Of a stretch of 41,478 nt of DNA, positions 23,422 to 32,349 are shown one piece after another; position 1 is the stretch's first letter; the number at the start of each line of letters is the position of its first letter. Below the pieces are notes generated by a model. It ran no database searches, had not been told where the DNA came from, and saw only the letters and a program-made list of their open reading frames with translations. This DNA is from a bacterium (lineage in GTDB: Bacteria > Babelota > Babeliae > Babelales > Vermiphilaceae). Location: NCBI GenBank assembly GCA_021833825.1, contig JAKBEL010000023.1, forward strand, positions 1 to 41,478, written 5' to 3'. The translations under genes and the position numbers were made by a program.

Positions 23422-25173
23422 GTGTATTTCAGTATCGTAGCAGATTATTTTCAACGCATTGAAGCAACCAGTTCACGCCTTGATATGACCTATCTTCTGG
23501 CGGAACTTCTTGGTCAAGCAACCGCGCAAGAGGCGGAGATCATTTCGAACCTATTGCTTGGTCAACTAAGGCCACCTTATGTTGGAACACAATTCAATAT
23601 TGCAAGTAAAAATTTGACTAGGGTGATAGCTGTTTTGCGGGGCGAGTCAGAATTTCAAACAAAAGAAAAAATGCAGCAGCTTGGAGATTTGGGCCTTGTA
23701 GTAGCCTCTGGAGGGTGGGGCGTCAAAGGGCAGTTATCAGTACTTGAGGTCTACAACAGATTGGATATTATTGAAAGTATTCATGGTGTTGGCTCTTCTG
23801 ATGATAAAAATAGTCAGTTGGTTGAATTACTTGAGTATTGTGGTCCAATTGCTGCCAAATATATTGTGCGTATTATCTTAGGTAAATTGCGTCTTGGTTT
23901 TTCCGATATGACATTGATCGATGCATTGTCGTGGATGCACAAAGGTGACAAGTCTTTTAAGAATGCATTAGAGCATGCATATAACATGTGCGCCGATATT
24001 GGCCTTATTGCAAAAACATTAAAAGAGACTGGCACAGAAGGTATTGAAGCGATGCGGGTGCGTGTTGGTATTCCAATAAGGCCTGCAGCCGCAGAGCGCT
24101 TGCCTACAGCACAAGCGGTGGTTGATAAACTTGGCCATTGTGTTGCGCAGCCGAAGCTTGATGGGTTTAGACTTCAAATTCATCTTGATAAATCGAGTGA
24201 TAAACCAGAAATTAGATTCTTTTCCCGTAATTTAATCGATATGTCTCATATGTTTCCAGATCTGACAGCTGCGGTTGCTGAGTTGCCTGTTAAAAATATC
24301 ATCTGCGAAGGTGAGGCGATTGTCTATGACCCGAATACAAAACTGTTCTTACCTTTTCAGGAGACGGTCAAACGCAAACGTAAACATGACATTGAAGAGG
24401 TAATGGAGGAGTTTCCGCTTCGCGTCTATCTCTTTGATCTGCTTTATTTAAATGGCAAAAGTTTAATGCCAGAGACACATATGATGCGGCGTGAGCAGTT
24501 GCTTGCTGTTATGGAAGATTATCATAATGATACCGTTCAGGTGATCGATGAACGTTTCATCACGACTGGGAACGAGCTATTACATTATTTTCAAGAGAAT
24601 ATCTCTGCAGGTCTTGAAGGTTTGGTGGTCAAGCGACCTGATTCGGTTTACACTCCAGGTAAACGTAATTTCAATTGGATTAAATTGAAGCGTGAAGAAG
24701 AGGGACATTTAGATGACACTATCGATTGTGTTATTTTAGGTTATTACTTTGGTGAAGGTAAACGGGCTGATTTTGGCATCGGTGCATTTTTAGTTGGTGT
24801 TTATAACAGTGAAAATGATATGTTTGAAACGATTGCTAAAGTGGGAACCGGGCTAAAAGATGATGATTGGCGCGAACTAAAGCGCATCTGTGATCAGATA
24901 GTGCTCTACGGTCAACCGAAAAATGTATCCTGTGCCAAAGAGTTGGTGCCCGATGTCTGGGTCTCGCCTGAAAAGGTCTGTATGATTCGTGCTGATGAGA
25001 TTACCTTGTCGCCAGTGCATACTGCCAATAAAACGGAAGACCATCTTGGCTTTGCATTGCGATTTCCGCGCTTTATGGGGTATCGGTTTGATAAATCAGC
25101 AAAGGATGCAACAACGGTTGATGAGATGAAACATCTTTTTGAGATACAGGTAACAAGATCAAACGCCGCTTAA
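23422..25173 (+). CDS. lig: ATP-dependent DNA ligase, archaeal/eukaryotic type
   Basis: This 583-residue ligase has the three-domain layout of archaeal replicative ligases. An N-terminal DNA-binding domain (to about 220) is followed by the adenylation domain with K245 in QPKLDGFRLQIH, then SRNLIDMSHMFPD, CEGEAIVYD, LFDLLYLNG, EGLVVKRPDSVY and WIKLKRE. An OB-fold with VSPEKVCMIRADEITLS closes the protein. It seals nicks using ATP through an enzyme-AMP intermediate. Bacteria normally rely on NAD-dependent LigA, which is not in this window, so this may be an extra repair enzyme or a transferred replicative one. GTG 23422 follows AGGAACAC. No Ku or LigD partner is adjacent. Confidence 0.92.
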   Translation: MYFSIVADYFQRIEATSSRLDMTYLLAELLGQATAQEAEIISNLLLGQLRPPYVGTQFNIASKNLTRVIAVLRGESEFQTKEKMQQLGDLGLVVASGGWGVKGQLSVLEVYNRLDIIESIHGVGSSDDKNSQLVELLEYCGPIAAKYIVRIILGKLRLGFSDMTLIDALSWMHKGDKSFKNALEHAYNMCADIGLIAKTLKETGTEGIEAMRVRVGIPIRPAAAERLPTAQAVVDKLGHCVAQPKLDGFRLQIHLDKSSDKPEIRFFSRNLIDMSHMFPDLTAAVAELPVKNIICEGEAIVYDPNTKLFLPFQETVKRKRKHDIEEVMEEFPLRVYLFDLLYLNGKSLMPETHMMRREQLLAVMEDYHNDTVQVIDERFITTGNELLHYFQENISAGLEGLVVKRPDSVYTPGKRNFNWIKLKREEEGHLDDTIDCVILGYYFGEGKRADFGIGAFLVGVYNSENDMFETIAKVGTGLKDDDWRELKRICDQIVLYGQPKNVSCAKELVPDVWVSPEKVCMIRADEITLSPVHTANKTEDHLGFALRFPRFMGYRFDKSAKDATTVDEMKHLFEIQVTRSNAA

Positions 25174-25251
25174 CTATGGCGGGATAAATCCTTCTCTGTT
25201 TAGGCATGCTGGAACAGGTTTGCTTTTTAGGCTATTGTGGGAATAACTAAA

Positions 25252-25275
25252 AAAGAGGCGCCGGAGCGCCTCTTT
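25252..25275. terminator. Bidirectional intrinsic terminator
   Basis: AAAGAGGCG pairs perfectly with CGCCTCTTT around CCGGAG. It lies between the converging ligase and 416-residue-protein genes, with A-rich and T-rich flanks serving both directions. Confidence 0.8.
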
Positions 25276-25290
25276 AAACCATTTTGTTCT

Positions 25291-26541
25291 CTATTCAAAT
25301 AGGCTATCTAACCATGTTGCAAAAAGGTTTGCATTATTACAGTTAAGATAGTTATTGTATTCAAGCAGCTTAGTGTTAGCTCGATAGCCAGTATATAACG
25401 ATTGAGCATCGCTGCTATATTTCTTGGTAAATTCTTTAATCTCTTGCGGGATCTCCATAAGGTTACTGTTGTGAGTAATCACTTTATTGCTATAGGTGAG
25501 AGCTTTTATTTGATATTGTTGCATTGATTTATTAATTGAGTCTTTGATCTCTTTAATCTCTGCATTTTTTTTAGCTCGTCCTTGAGTGGTATTTGGATAG
25601 TCGGTTGTCAGTGTATGCAAAAGGTACTCGCCAAAATTGTGGGTAAGATCTGCTTGTGAAAAAATTCTACCATGGAGAGCGGCTAGTCGTGCGAGTTTGT
25701 ATCGAATAGTCTCTTCGCTTTTCTTGAGTTGTTTGTATTCTTTTATAAGCTCTTCTCTTGTCAGCTCTGTTGTGTATTCGCTCATCTGTTTTATTTTTTG
25801 CGTGCAATCATGTATATCATTTGTCGATATTAATTCACTCTGTGCTAAAAGCGTCTTTTTATTCTCTTCTATAGTGCGAGCTATTGAATTAAACACCTCT
25901 TTTTTATCATTGGTTGTATCAGAGCAAAGATCGATATTATAAGGGTTAATTGTTGTTGCAGCATTATATGTCTTTTCTAAAAGAGCGCTCTTTTCTTCTA
26001 AAAAGCTAACAGATGTTACAATAGGGCTCTTCTGTTGTTTTTTTAAATTCTCTTTATGGTTTAATATGTATTCATAGAGTTCGGATCTTTTTTGTGGATC
26101 AGTATAGCTTGTTGCCAGATTTTGCAATTTTATTCGGTCATTATGAGATAAGCTGGTTGCTTTATGGAGTGATATGGCTCTATTGTGGGCATAAATCTGT
26201 TCGTTTATGGTCCGTTCGTACTGTTTTTCAAGTGTTTTGTATATTGCATAAGACTCTGTGGCCATATATGACGGAACGCCTGTCGCTACAGCTGATCCAA
26301 AAGCAAAGCCTGCCTCTTCAAGGGTTGTGAAATCATAATATTTATGCACATAAATACCTGTGGCTATCGCAGCTCCAAAAGCAACTAGGCCACCGACAGT
26401 TCTTGCAAGTTTTGTTGCATATTCTTGAGATTCGTTGTTAATAGGTATAATTATCGGTTGTATCTCTTTTAGATTCTCATCTTGAGCTGTTAATTGAAGT
26501 ATGGTTAAACCTGTTAATATGGGTAATAATAGCTTTTTCAT
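25291..26541 (-). CDS. Exported helical hypothetical protein
   Basis: This 416-residue protein is of unrecognised family. The signal peptide (LLLPILTGLTILQLTAQ) is followed by a linker and one or two weakly hydrophobic Gly/Ala segments (VGGLVAFGAAIATGIYV and FAFGSAVATGVPSYMA, about residues 50-95). The rest is a long charged helical region with probable coiled coils over about 100-400. The element ELTREELIKEYKQLKKSEETIRYKLARL recalls the EYKQLTSSEPTEREKI units of the 307-residue membrane protein, so a distant relationship is possible. It stands alone between a terminator and the HPS-like gene. Confidence 0.65.
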   Translation of the reverse strand: MKKLLLPILTGLTILQLTAQDENLKEIQPIIIPINNESQEYATKLARTVGGLVAFGAAIATGIYVHKYYDFTTLEEAGFAFGSAVATGVPSYMATESYAIYKTLEKQYERTINEQIYAHNRAISLHKATSLSHNDRIKLQNLATSYTDPQKRSELYEYILNHKENLKKQQKSPIVTSVSFLEEKSALLEKTYNAATTINPYNIDLCSDTTNDKKEVFNSIARTIEENKKTLLAQSELISTNDIHDCTQKIKQMSEYTTELTREELIKEYKQLKKSEETIRYKLARLAALHGRIFSQADLTHNFGEYLLHTLTTDYPNTTQGRAKKNAEIKEIKDSINKSMQQYQIKALTYSNKVITHNSNLMEIPQEIKEFTKKYSSDAQSLYTGYRANTKLLEYNNYLNCNNANLFATWLDSLFE

Positions 26542-26667
26542 AGATTCCCTCTACTTATTGAAAAGATAAATATATTACTAATGGTAACATATTTAGAGAA
26601 TGTTGCAAGTGGCAAGAATTATAGCTTTTAATACCTGTCTTCAAGCTGTAAAAGGGGTATAAACGAT

Positions 26668-27294
26668 CTAATCTTTACCTATTAGATCATAGTAAAACTG
26701 AGCCTCTTTAGCTGGATCTGCCATCTGAACGATGCTTTTACCAACAATCAATGTGTCAGGCTTTAAGAGCATAATCCGGTTAACGTTTTCTCTGTTAATA
26801 TCTGCAGAAATAAAGATAGGAAGAGAGGCGTTTCCTTTGACCATCTCCCAAGTGTCGATGAAGGTGAGTGATGTTGCTGCAGAATAGGGCTGATAAAATA
26901 ATAGTGCATCAGCGCCAAGATTTTTTGCTTCCATAGCTGATTGCCCTTTGTAGGAGCTATCGACAAGATCAAGAAGAACTTTAAGATTATATCTGCTTGC
27001 CTCTTTGCATAGAGAATATATGGCCTCTTGTGTTGATCCGGCAAGTACGGTAATCCAGTTGGCGCCCGCTTGAGCCATCATAGGAATAGCCGATTTTGAA
27101 GTATCTACTAATTTCGTATCAACAACCAATGTTTTATCGGGAAATGCTGTGCGAAAACGGCTAACAGCTTCAATTCCATACTTATAGAGGAGTATGCTGT
27201 TAATTTCAAATATATCGCATTGATCGACTACGCTTCCTGCTATTTCAATTGCTTTATTTAAATCTGCCACATCGAATGAGATCTGTAATTTCAT
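26668..27294 (-). CDS. Hexulose-6-phosphate synthase / OMP decarboxylase family enzyme
   Basis: This 208-residue beta/alpha barrel begins MKLQISFDVADLNKAIEI. The catalytic D-x-K-x-x-D motif is present as VVDTKLVDTS, followed by GANWITVLAG and a phosphate-binding end (ISADINREN and TLIVGKSIV). The pattern fits 3-hexulose-6-phosphate synthase and 3-keto-L-gulonate-6-phosphate decarboxylase better than PyrF. HPS joins formaldehyde to ribulose 5-phosphate or, run backwards, makes pentoses from fructose 6-phosphate. The usual partner PHI (hexulose-6-phosphate isomerase) is not in the window. ATG 27294 follows GGAGCAAAC and is preferred over the longer frame. The exact substrate is open. Confidence 0.75.
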   Translation of the reverse strand: MKLQISFDVADLNKAIEIAGSVVDQCDIFEINSILLYKYGIEAVSRFRTAFPDKTLVVDTKLVDTSKSAIPMMAQAGANWITVLAGSTQEAIYSLCKEASRYNLKVLLDLVDSSYKGQSAMEAKNLGADALLFYQPYSAATSLTFIDTWEMVKGNASLPIFISADINRENVNRIMLLKPDTLIVGKSIVQMADPAKEAQFYYDLIGKD

Positions 27295-27389
27295 GTTTGC
27301 TCCTGCATGCTCATAGAATATACGTAGCAATATATAGTATTTTACTGAATTTGAAAAAGATTCTGTTTTTCATATAACAATTCATGTTG

Positions 27390-28091
27390 CTATATTGTAT
27401 GGGATAAATAACGATTGGTGCCTTTTTTATAAGTTGGATGGGTGTGCCCAAAAAATTGTCTTACATTAAGCATGTATAAGGCATTTGCATTAGTATTAAT
27501 TCCTTTTTTTACATAGATAGTAGGTAGTATAAAGTTCGTATTATTGTCAGTTAAGGTGATTCCTTGTGGGACATATATTCTATCAGGTTTTGCGATGATG
27601 GTGATAGCCTCTAGCGGGATGCGCTTATCTTCTGGTATCGGCACTTCCTCAACATTCCAATAATAGAGATCTTCAGTGTTATTATGTAACCGCTCCACCT
27701 TGTACATTTGTGCTGGTCCAACAATTTCCCAATGATGAATAGTGTTGCCAGCCATTAAAACAGGAGTAATTTTATTGGTTATTAGCAAATAGAGCATAGG
27801 AAGAGCATGTTTCTTAGGAAAAGATGTCTGGCCATCATAATTGGACATTGCGACATAGCCGCCATAGGTTGATAGTATGCCCTTGATTAACGGGCTCCTT
27901 GAAATATTTTTTATTTTTATTTTTGCGATTTTGCCCGGTTTTTTTAATTTTTCTGAGACGTTATCAGCATCATTCTGATTAGCAATCGTCATGTAAGGTT
28001 TCATAAACATAGTAATAATTGGATTGCCGCGCAGGTTTCCAAATAGACAAAAAGCTGTTAACATAGAATATATATATAATTTGTTCTTCAT
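27390..28091 (-). CDS. Secreted hypothetical protein
   Basis: This 233-residue protein is of unrecognised family. ATG 28091 starts a good signal peptide (KLYIYSMLTAFCLFGNLRG), whereas the longer frame to 28181 would add 30 residues and overlap rsmG. No strong ribosome-binding site is seen. The mature part is beta-rich and polar, with a basic start (KKPGKIAKIKIKNISRSP) and segments such as STYGGYVAMSNYDG and WNVEEVPIPEDKRIPLEAIT. No catalytic motif was recognised. It diverges from rsmG, so the two probably share a 60-base promoter region. Confidence 0.6.
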   Translation of the reverse strand: MKNKLYIYSMLTAFCLFGNLRGNPIITMFMKPYMTIANQNDADNVSEKLKKPGKIAKIKIKNISRSPLIKGILSTYGGYVAMSNYDGQTSFPKKHALPMLYLLITNKITPVLMAGNTIHHWEIVGPAQMYKVERLHNNTEDLYYWNVEEVPIPEDKRIPLEAITIIAKPDRIYVPQGITLTDNNTNFILPTIYVKKGINTNANALYMLNVRQFFGHTHPTYKKGTNRYLSHTI

Positions 28092-28157
28092 ACTCAATAG
28101 CATAGCAGAGTTAAAATTAAAGAGTCTATGATTTGTATAATTTGAAAAAGTATTAAT

Positions 28158-28805
28158 GTGAATATCAAAACAGTAGAGCATATTTGGACATCGCTAAAAA
28201 ATAGTTTTAAACTTTCGGATCAGCAGTTGGAATTGTTGAAAGAGTATGCAATTTTGCTTCAAGATTGGAATAAAAAGATTAATGTGACGGCCATTGAAGA
28301 TACTCCCAGTATTATAGCCTCTCATTTTCAAGATTCTATTGAGTTGGCACATTTCTTGGACTTTAGTAGAGTTCATATGATAGCTGATGTGGGAAGTGGC
28401 GGGGGTTTCCCTGGGCTTCCATTAAAAATACTGTTTCCTCATCTAAAAGTTGTTCTGATTGAGGTGAATCATAAAAAATTACGTTTTTTACAGTCGGTTG
28501 TTGATCAATTGCAATTGCATGATGTGCAATTAATTGATCTTGACTGGCGAACATTTTTGCGGCAGATTGATCTACCAATTGATCTATTTTTAGCTCGTGC
28601 ATCATTGCAACCCGTTGAATTGATACGGATATTTAAGGGGCAGAGCCCTTATCAGCAGTCACGTTTAATCTATTGGGCATCACAGCATTGGCAAGCGGAC
28701 AGCAAGTTGCAGTCTTATATTAAGCGAGAGGAATGTTATGAGGTTGGCAATAAGCTTCGTCGATATATTTTTTTTGAAAATGGAGACAGCCCTGCAGGCC
28801 GATAA
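28158..28805 (+). CDS. rsmG: 16S rRNA (guanine-527-N7)-methyltransferase RsmG
   Basis: This 215-residue class I methyltransferase modifies G527 of 16S rRNA. The SAM site is IADVGSGGGFPGLPLKI (about residues 75-91), typical of RsmG/GidB. It is preceded by LQDWNKKINVTAI and the HFQDSIEL segment and followed by VVLIEVNHKKLRFL and LARASLQPVE. The start is GTG 28158; no in-frame ATG is nearby. The C-terminus is slightly longer than usual. The MATE gene starts 9 bases downstream, so the two are co-transcribed. The usual gidA/parA/parB neighbours are absent. Confidence 0.93.
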   Translation: MNIKTVEHIWTSLKNSFKLSDQQLELLKEYAILLQDWNKKINVTAIEDTPSIIASHFQDSIELAHFLDFSRVHMIADVGSGGGFPGLPLKILFPHLKVVLIEVNHKKLRFLQSVVDQLQLHDVQLIDLDWRTFLRQIDLPIDLFLARASLQPVELIRIFKGQSPYQQSRLIYWASQHWQADSKLQSYIKREECYEVGNKLRRYIFFENGDSPAGR

Positions 28806-28814
28806 AGGATTGCA

Positions 28815-30212
28815 ATGAAACAGAATATTCTTCAAAGTTACCTTTCGGGTGTAACTGATACTGCTCATGGTGAAAAATATTGGCGAATTATTAGGTTTTT
28901 TTTCCCTGAATTTATCACTTCATTATTGCTTTATTCAATGCCTATCATCATGGATGCCTATTTTATTGGAAGTTTAAAATCAACAACACTTTATAGCACT
29001 CTCGGGGCCACCAATAATCTTGTTCATTTTATTATTAAATTGGCGGAAGCTCTTTCGGTAGGAACGGTTGTTCTTGTTGGTCATTATAATGGCAAGGGTG
29101 ACTATAAAGGCGTTGGCAATACAGTCCGAGATGCTTTTTGGACCACGTTAATAACTGGAATTACTATTGCAGTAGGGCTCTATCTTGGAGCTCATATTAT
29201 TTATACGTGGTATGTTCCAGCAGAGCTTGTTTCAATAGGGGTCCCATTTCTACGGCTTCGAGCAATTGGCATTTTTTGCATGTTTGTCTTTATGGCATTT
29301 GTTGGATTTTTGCGTGGTATAAAAAATACGCGTGCGCCTATGAAGATTTTTCTTGCAGGAGCGATAGTCTTTCTGCTTTGTGATTATGTGCTTATTTATG
29401 GAAAATATGGTTTTCCTGCTATGGGTCTTCAAGGGTCGGCATTAGCTTCAGTGATTCAATATGTTTTTATGTTGGTGATTATTGTTGGTTATATTCTACT
29501 CAGCGAGAAAAATCATAAATATCTGATAAGTCTTTTTTCCATATTTACAGATAAAAATGATATAGTAAAATTACTTTCAGTCTCTTGGCTTGTGATGCTC
29601 GATAAAGCAACTATGGCTATTGCCTATATTTGGTTGCTGCGTATGATGAAACCGATGGGTGAATGTGGAATTGCAACATTCTGCTTGGTCAAAGATCTCG
29701 AGCGATTTGCATTTTTGCCAGCAATAGCATGTTCTCAGATAATAACATTTCTTGTGAGCAATGATCTAGGGCAGGGCAATTCTGAAGGAGTAAAGGCAAA
29801 TGTTAAAAAGGTCATCTTTTTGGCCTCAACACTTGTCTTTATATTGCTTTTAATTATATCTCTTTGGCCAAAAACTTTTATGCAATTTTTTGATGGAGAG
29901 GGTGATTTTATTGATATGGCAGCATCAGTTTTTCCTATTTTAAGTAGTTTTGTTTTTTTTGATCTGCTACAGTTAATTCTTTCGGGGGCGTTACGCGGTT
30001 CTGGTAATGTCAAAACAGTGCTTGCGGTTCGACTATGCATCTGTTTTGGTTATTTTGTACCAGTCTCTTATGTTATTGCTTATTATATCCCGATTGAGAA
30101 TATAGCATTGAAATTTATACTGATTTATAGCTCATTTTATATAGGTAATGCGATTATGAGTATTGTCTATATAAAAAAGTTTCGCTCTGATCAGTGGCAT
30201 TTACAACATTAA
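28815..30212 (+). CDS. MATE-family efflux transporter
   Basis: This 465-residue membrane protein has about 12 spans in two homologous halves. MATE features include FPEFITSLLLYSMPIIMDAYFIG in the first span, LSVGTVVLVGHYNGKGD between spans two and three, and the mirrored segment IITFLVSNDLGQGNSEGVK in the second half. LILSGALRGSGNVKTVL is the conserved late motif. Such proteins export cationic drugs or metabolites with H+ or Na+. The substrate cannot be read from sequence. It is translated with rsmG and is followed 8 bases later by gatC, so it heads into a three-gene transcript. Confidence 0.9.
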   Translation: MKQNILQSYLSGVTDTAHGEKYWRIIRFFFPEFITSLLLYSMPIIMDAYFIGSLKSTTLYSTLGATNNLVHFIIKLAEALSVGTVVLVGHYNGKGDYKGVGNTVRDAFWTTLITGITIAVGLYLGAHIIYTWYVPAELVSIGVPFLRLRAIGIFCMFVFMAFVGFLRGIKNTRAPMKIFLAGAIVFLLCDYVLIYGKYGFPAMGLQGSALASVIQYVFMLVIIVGYILLSEKNHKYLISLFSIFTDKNDIVKLLSVSWLVMLDKATMAIAYIWLLRMMKPMGECGIATFCLVKDLERFAFLPAIACSQIITFLVSNDLGQGNSEGVKANVKKVIFLASTLVFILLLIISLWPKTFMQFFDGEGDFIDMAASVFPILSSFVFFDLLQLILSGALRGSGNVKTVLAVRLCICFGYFVPVSYVIAYYIPIENIALKFILIYSSFYIGNAIMSIVYIKKFRSDQWHLQH

Positions 30213-30220
30213 GGATACGT

Positions 30221-30505
30221 ATGACAAGAATCTCTAAAGAAGAGGTAAAAAAAATTGCTCAGATGTCAGCACTTGAATTGCGTGATGATGAGATTGAATC
30301 GGTTATGAAGCGTCTTGAAGAGGTGCTTAATTATGCAGCTAGAGTCACCCAAGTGGCGGCTGATGCGCAAGAGCTCTCTTCTAAAAATAGCAATATTTTT
30401 CGTGAAGATATTGCCAGAAAGGCTGATCGAGATGCAATTCTTGAGCGTGCGCCTGAATGTGAAGATAATTTTTATGTAGTTCCATCCATTATTGAAGATA
30501 AGTAG
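30221..30505 (+). CDS. gatC: Asp-tRNA(Asn)/Glu-tRNA(Gln) amidotransferase subunit C
   Basis: This 94-residue protein begins MTRISKEEVKKIAQMSALELRDDE, the classic GatC start, and ends with the conserved REDIARKADRDAILERAPE and FYVVPSIIE. GatC is the clamp that holds GatA to GatB in the GatCAB complex, which converts mischarged Glu-tRNA(Gln) or Asp-tRNA(Asn) into the correct product. ATG 30221 has AAGGA 5 bases upstream; the longer frame would overlap the MATE gene. gatA follows after a 301-base gap filled by palindromes. Confidence 0.93.
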   Translation: MTRISKEEVKKIAQMSALELRDDEIESVMKRLEEVLNYAARVTQVAADAQELSSKNSNIFREDIARKADRDAILERAPECEDNFYVVPSIIEDK

Positions 30506-30560
30506 GCTAGATCACATGCTTATAATGACAAAGTGCAATAATTGATGATAGCCCTAATTT

Positions 30561-30625
30561 CCGTTCGCCCTGAGTTTTTGCAACGTGCTTTTTTAGCGCA
30601 AAGCAAAAATATCGAAGGGTGATGG
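30561..30625. repeat. Dispersed imperfect palindrome (gatC-gatA gap, first)
   Basis: CCGTTCGCCCTGAG at the left is answered by ATCGAAGGGTGATGG at the right. An inner TTTTTGC/GCAAAAA arm pairs perfectly, closing on a degenerate loop. Confidence 0.65.
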
Positions 30626-30699
30626 ATATACATTGGCAAGTGAACTATCGGGTTGTAGATGTTCACTTCAGGCTCGGTAGCTTTTTTAGTTATTTTGAG

Positions 30700-30758
30700 C
30701 CCTTCATGCTTCGATACTATCACTCGTGTCCAGCTCGTGATAACTCAGCATGAACGGG
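30700..30758. repeat. Dispersed imperfect palindrome (gatC-gatA gap, second)
   Basis: TTCATGCT pairs with AGCATGAA and ATCAC with GTGAT inside. It is nearly the same sequence as at 23193-23247. The two palindromes occupy much of the 301 bases between gatC and gatA; no promoter was recognised there. Confidence 0.65.
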
Positions 30759-30806
30759 AATAGAGTAAAGCTATAAAAAAAGAAAAATAAATACGTAAGG
30801 TTAGAT

Positions 30807-32249
30807 ATGAAATCGTTTATTACCATTAAAGAATTAAAAGAGAAGATTAGTAAAAAAGAACTTACTGCCAAAGAGATCATTGCCTATTATATTGATCGTT
30901 TCAAAAAATATGATCCTGTAGTAAAGAGTGCGTTGGAGATATTTGATGAAGAGTCGATTATTAATGCAACTGATCAAAATGGCCCGCTTGCTGGAATTCC
31001 AGGATTGATTAAAGATAATATCTCACAAAAAGATCGTCGCCTGACCTGTGCATCGCGGATATTGGAAAATTTTGTAACGACATACGATGCAACTGCTGTA
31101 GATCGGCTTAAAAAGTCAGGAGCGCCATTAATTGGTCGCGCTAATATGGACGAATTTGCGATGGGAAGTTCAACTGAAACTTCAGCTTTTTTTAAAACAA
31201 CTAATCCATGGGATGTTACTCGTGTACCAGGAGGATCAAGTGGTGGTTCGGCCGCAGCAGTTGCAGCAGGGCTTGTTCCATGGGCATTAGGATCAGAGAC
31301 GGGTGGCTCAGTGCGTCAGCCAGCAGGGCTTTGCGGCATAGTTGGATTTAAACCGACCTATGGATTGATCTCTCGATATGGCCTTGTTGCTTATGGATCA
31401 TCTCTTGATCAGATAGGTATTTTTGCAACGACAGCATATGATGCTGCGGCGGTATGTTCCGCGATTGCAGGCCATGATGAACGGGATAGTACTAGTTTAG
31501 CTGTTGAGCCTAAAGATTATACAGCTCAATTGGATGGAAAGCTCCCAACAAATCTCCGTATTGGTGTTGTGCAAAATGCTCTACATGCAGAGGGAATGGA
31601 TAGCGAAGTTGTTGCTGCAATTGAGCGAGCAATTGAAGAATATAAAAAAATGGGTGCAATAATACATTATGTGACATTACCAACATTTGATTATTCTGCA
31701 GCAGCCTATTTTATTATTAGTCGTGCAGAAGGAGCGTCAAATTTAGCTCGATTTGATGGTGTTCGTTATGGTATGCGTTCAACAGATGCAAAAAATCTTA
31801 AAGAACTCTACTCTAAAACTCGGCATGATGGTTTTGGGCAAGAGGTAAGAATTCGTATTATGGTTGGTAATTATGTATTGTCTGCAGGCCATGCGGGTGA
31901 ATTTTATGAGAATGCAAAAAAAGTACAACGTTTAATTAGGGCAGAGATGGTCAATACATTTAAAGATGTTGATATGCTTATTATGCCTACTCAGCCAGCT
32001 CCAGCATTTAAAATTGGTGCATTTGATACCGATAAATTGCAGATGGATCTGCAAGATTATTTCAATTGTCCAATGAATCTTTCTGGAAACCCGGCATTAT
32101 CTATTCCATGTGGCTTTTCAAAAAATGGTCTGCCAATAGGTATGCAATTGGTAGGTCCGCATCTTTCAGAAGCCATTATTTTTAAAGTGGCAGATGCATA
32201 TCAACAGCAGACATTATGGCATACTATGCATCCAAAAGGGTTTGAATAA
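30807..32249 (+). CDS. gatA: Asp-tRNA(Asn)/Glu-tRNA(Gln) amidotransferase subunit A
   Basis: This 480-residue amidase-signature enzyme releases ammonia from glutamine for GatB. The catalytic Lys is in GLIKDNIS, the cis-Ser in PGGSSGGSAAAVAAG and the nucleophilic Ser in GSETGGSVRQPA. Substrate-site residues lie in MGSSTE and GHAGEFYENAKK. The length matches the family (about 485). A weak site (TAAGGTTAG) precedes ATG 30807. gatB, normally the next gene, is absent; a PAP2 gene follows. GatCAB is needed when GlnRS or AsnRS is missing, which cannot be tested here. Confidence 0.95.
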   Translation: MKSFITIKELKEKISKKELTAKEIIAYYIDRFKKYDPVVKSALEIFDEESIINATDQNGPLAGIPGLIKDNISQKDRRLTCASRILENFVTTYDATAVDRLKKSGAPLIGRANMDEFAMGSSTETSAFFKTTNPWDVTRVPGGSSGGSAAAVAAGLVPWALGSETGGSVRQPAGLCGIVGFKPTYGLISRYGLVAYGSSLDQIGIFATTAYDAAAVCSAIAGHDERDSTSLAVEPKDYTAQLDGKLPTNLRIGVVQNALHAEGMDSEVVAAIERAIEEYKKMGAIIHYVTLPTFDYSAAAYFIISRAEGASNLARFDGVRYGMRSTDAKNLKELYSKTRHDGFGQEVRIRIMVGNYVLSAGHAGEFYENAKKVQRLIRAEMVNTFKDVDMLIMPTQPAPAFKIGAFDTDKLQMDLQDYFNCPMNLSGNPALSIPCGFSKNGLPIGMQLVGPHLSEAIIFKVADAYQQQTLWHTMHPKGFE

Positions 32250-32303
32250 TTCGATTAACGAGAAACAATTGTTGATCATTCATTGCAATTTCTCTCCACG
32301 CTG

Positions 32304-32326
32304 TACTACGCTAAATTAGTGTAGTA
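32304..32326. other. Short imperfect palindrome before the PAP2 gene
   Basis: TACTAC-G-CTAA pairs with TTAG-T-GTAGTA. It is followed by a run of eight G (32336-32343), which is striking in AT-rich DNA and may be prone to slippage. Confidence 0.4.
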
Positions 32327-32349
32327 TGAACAACAGGGGGGGGTGCCTT

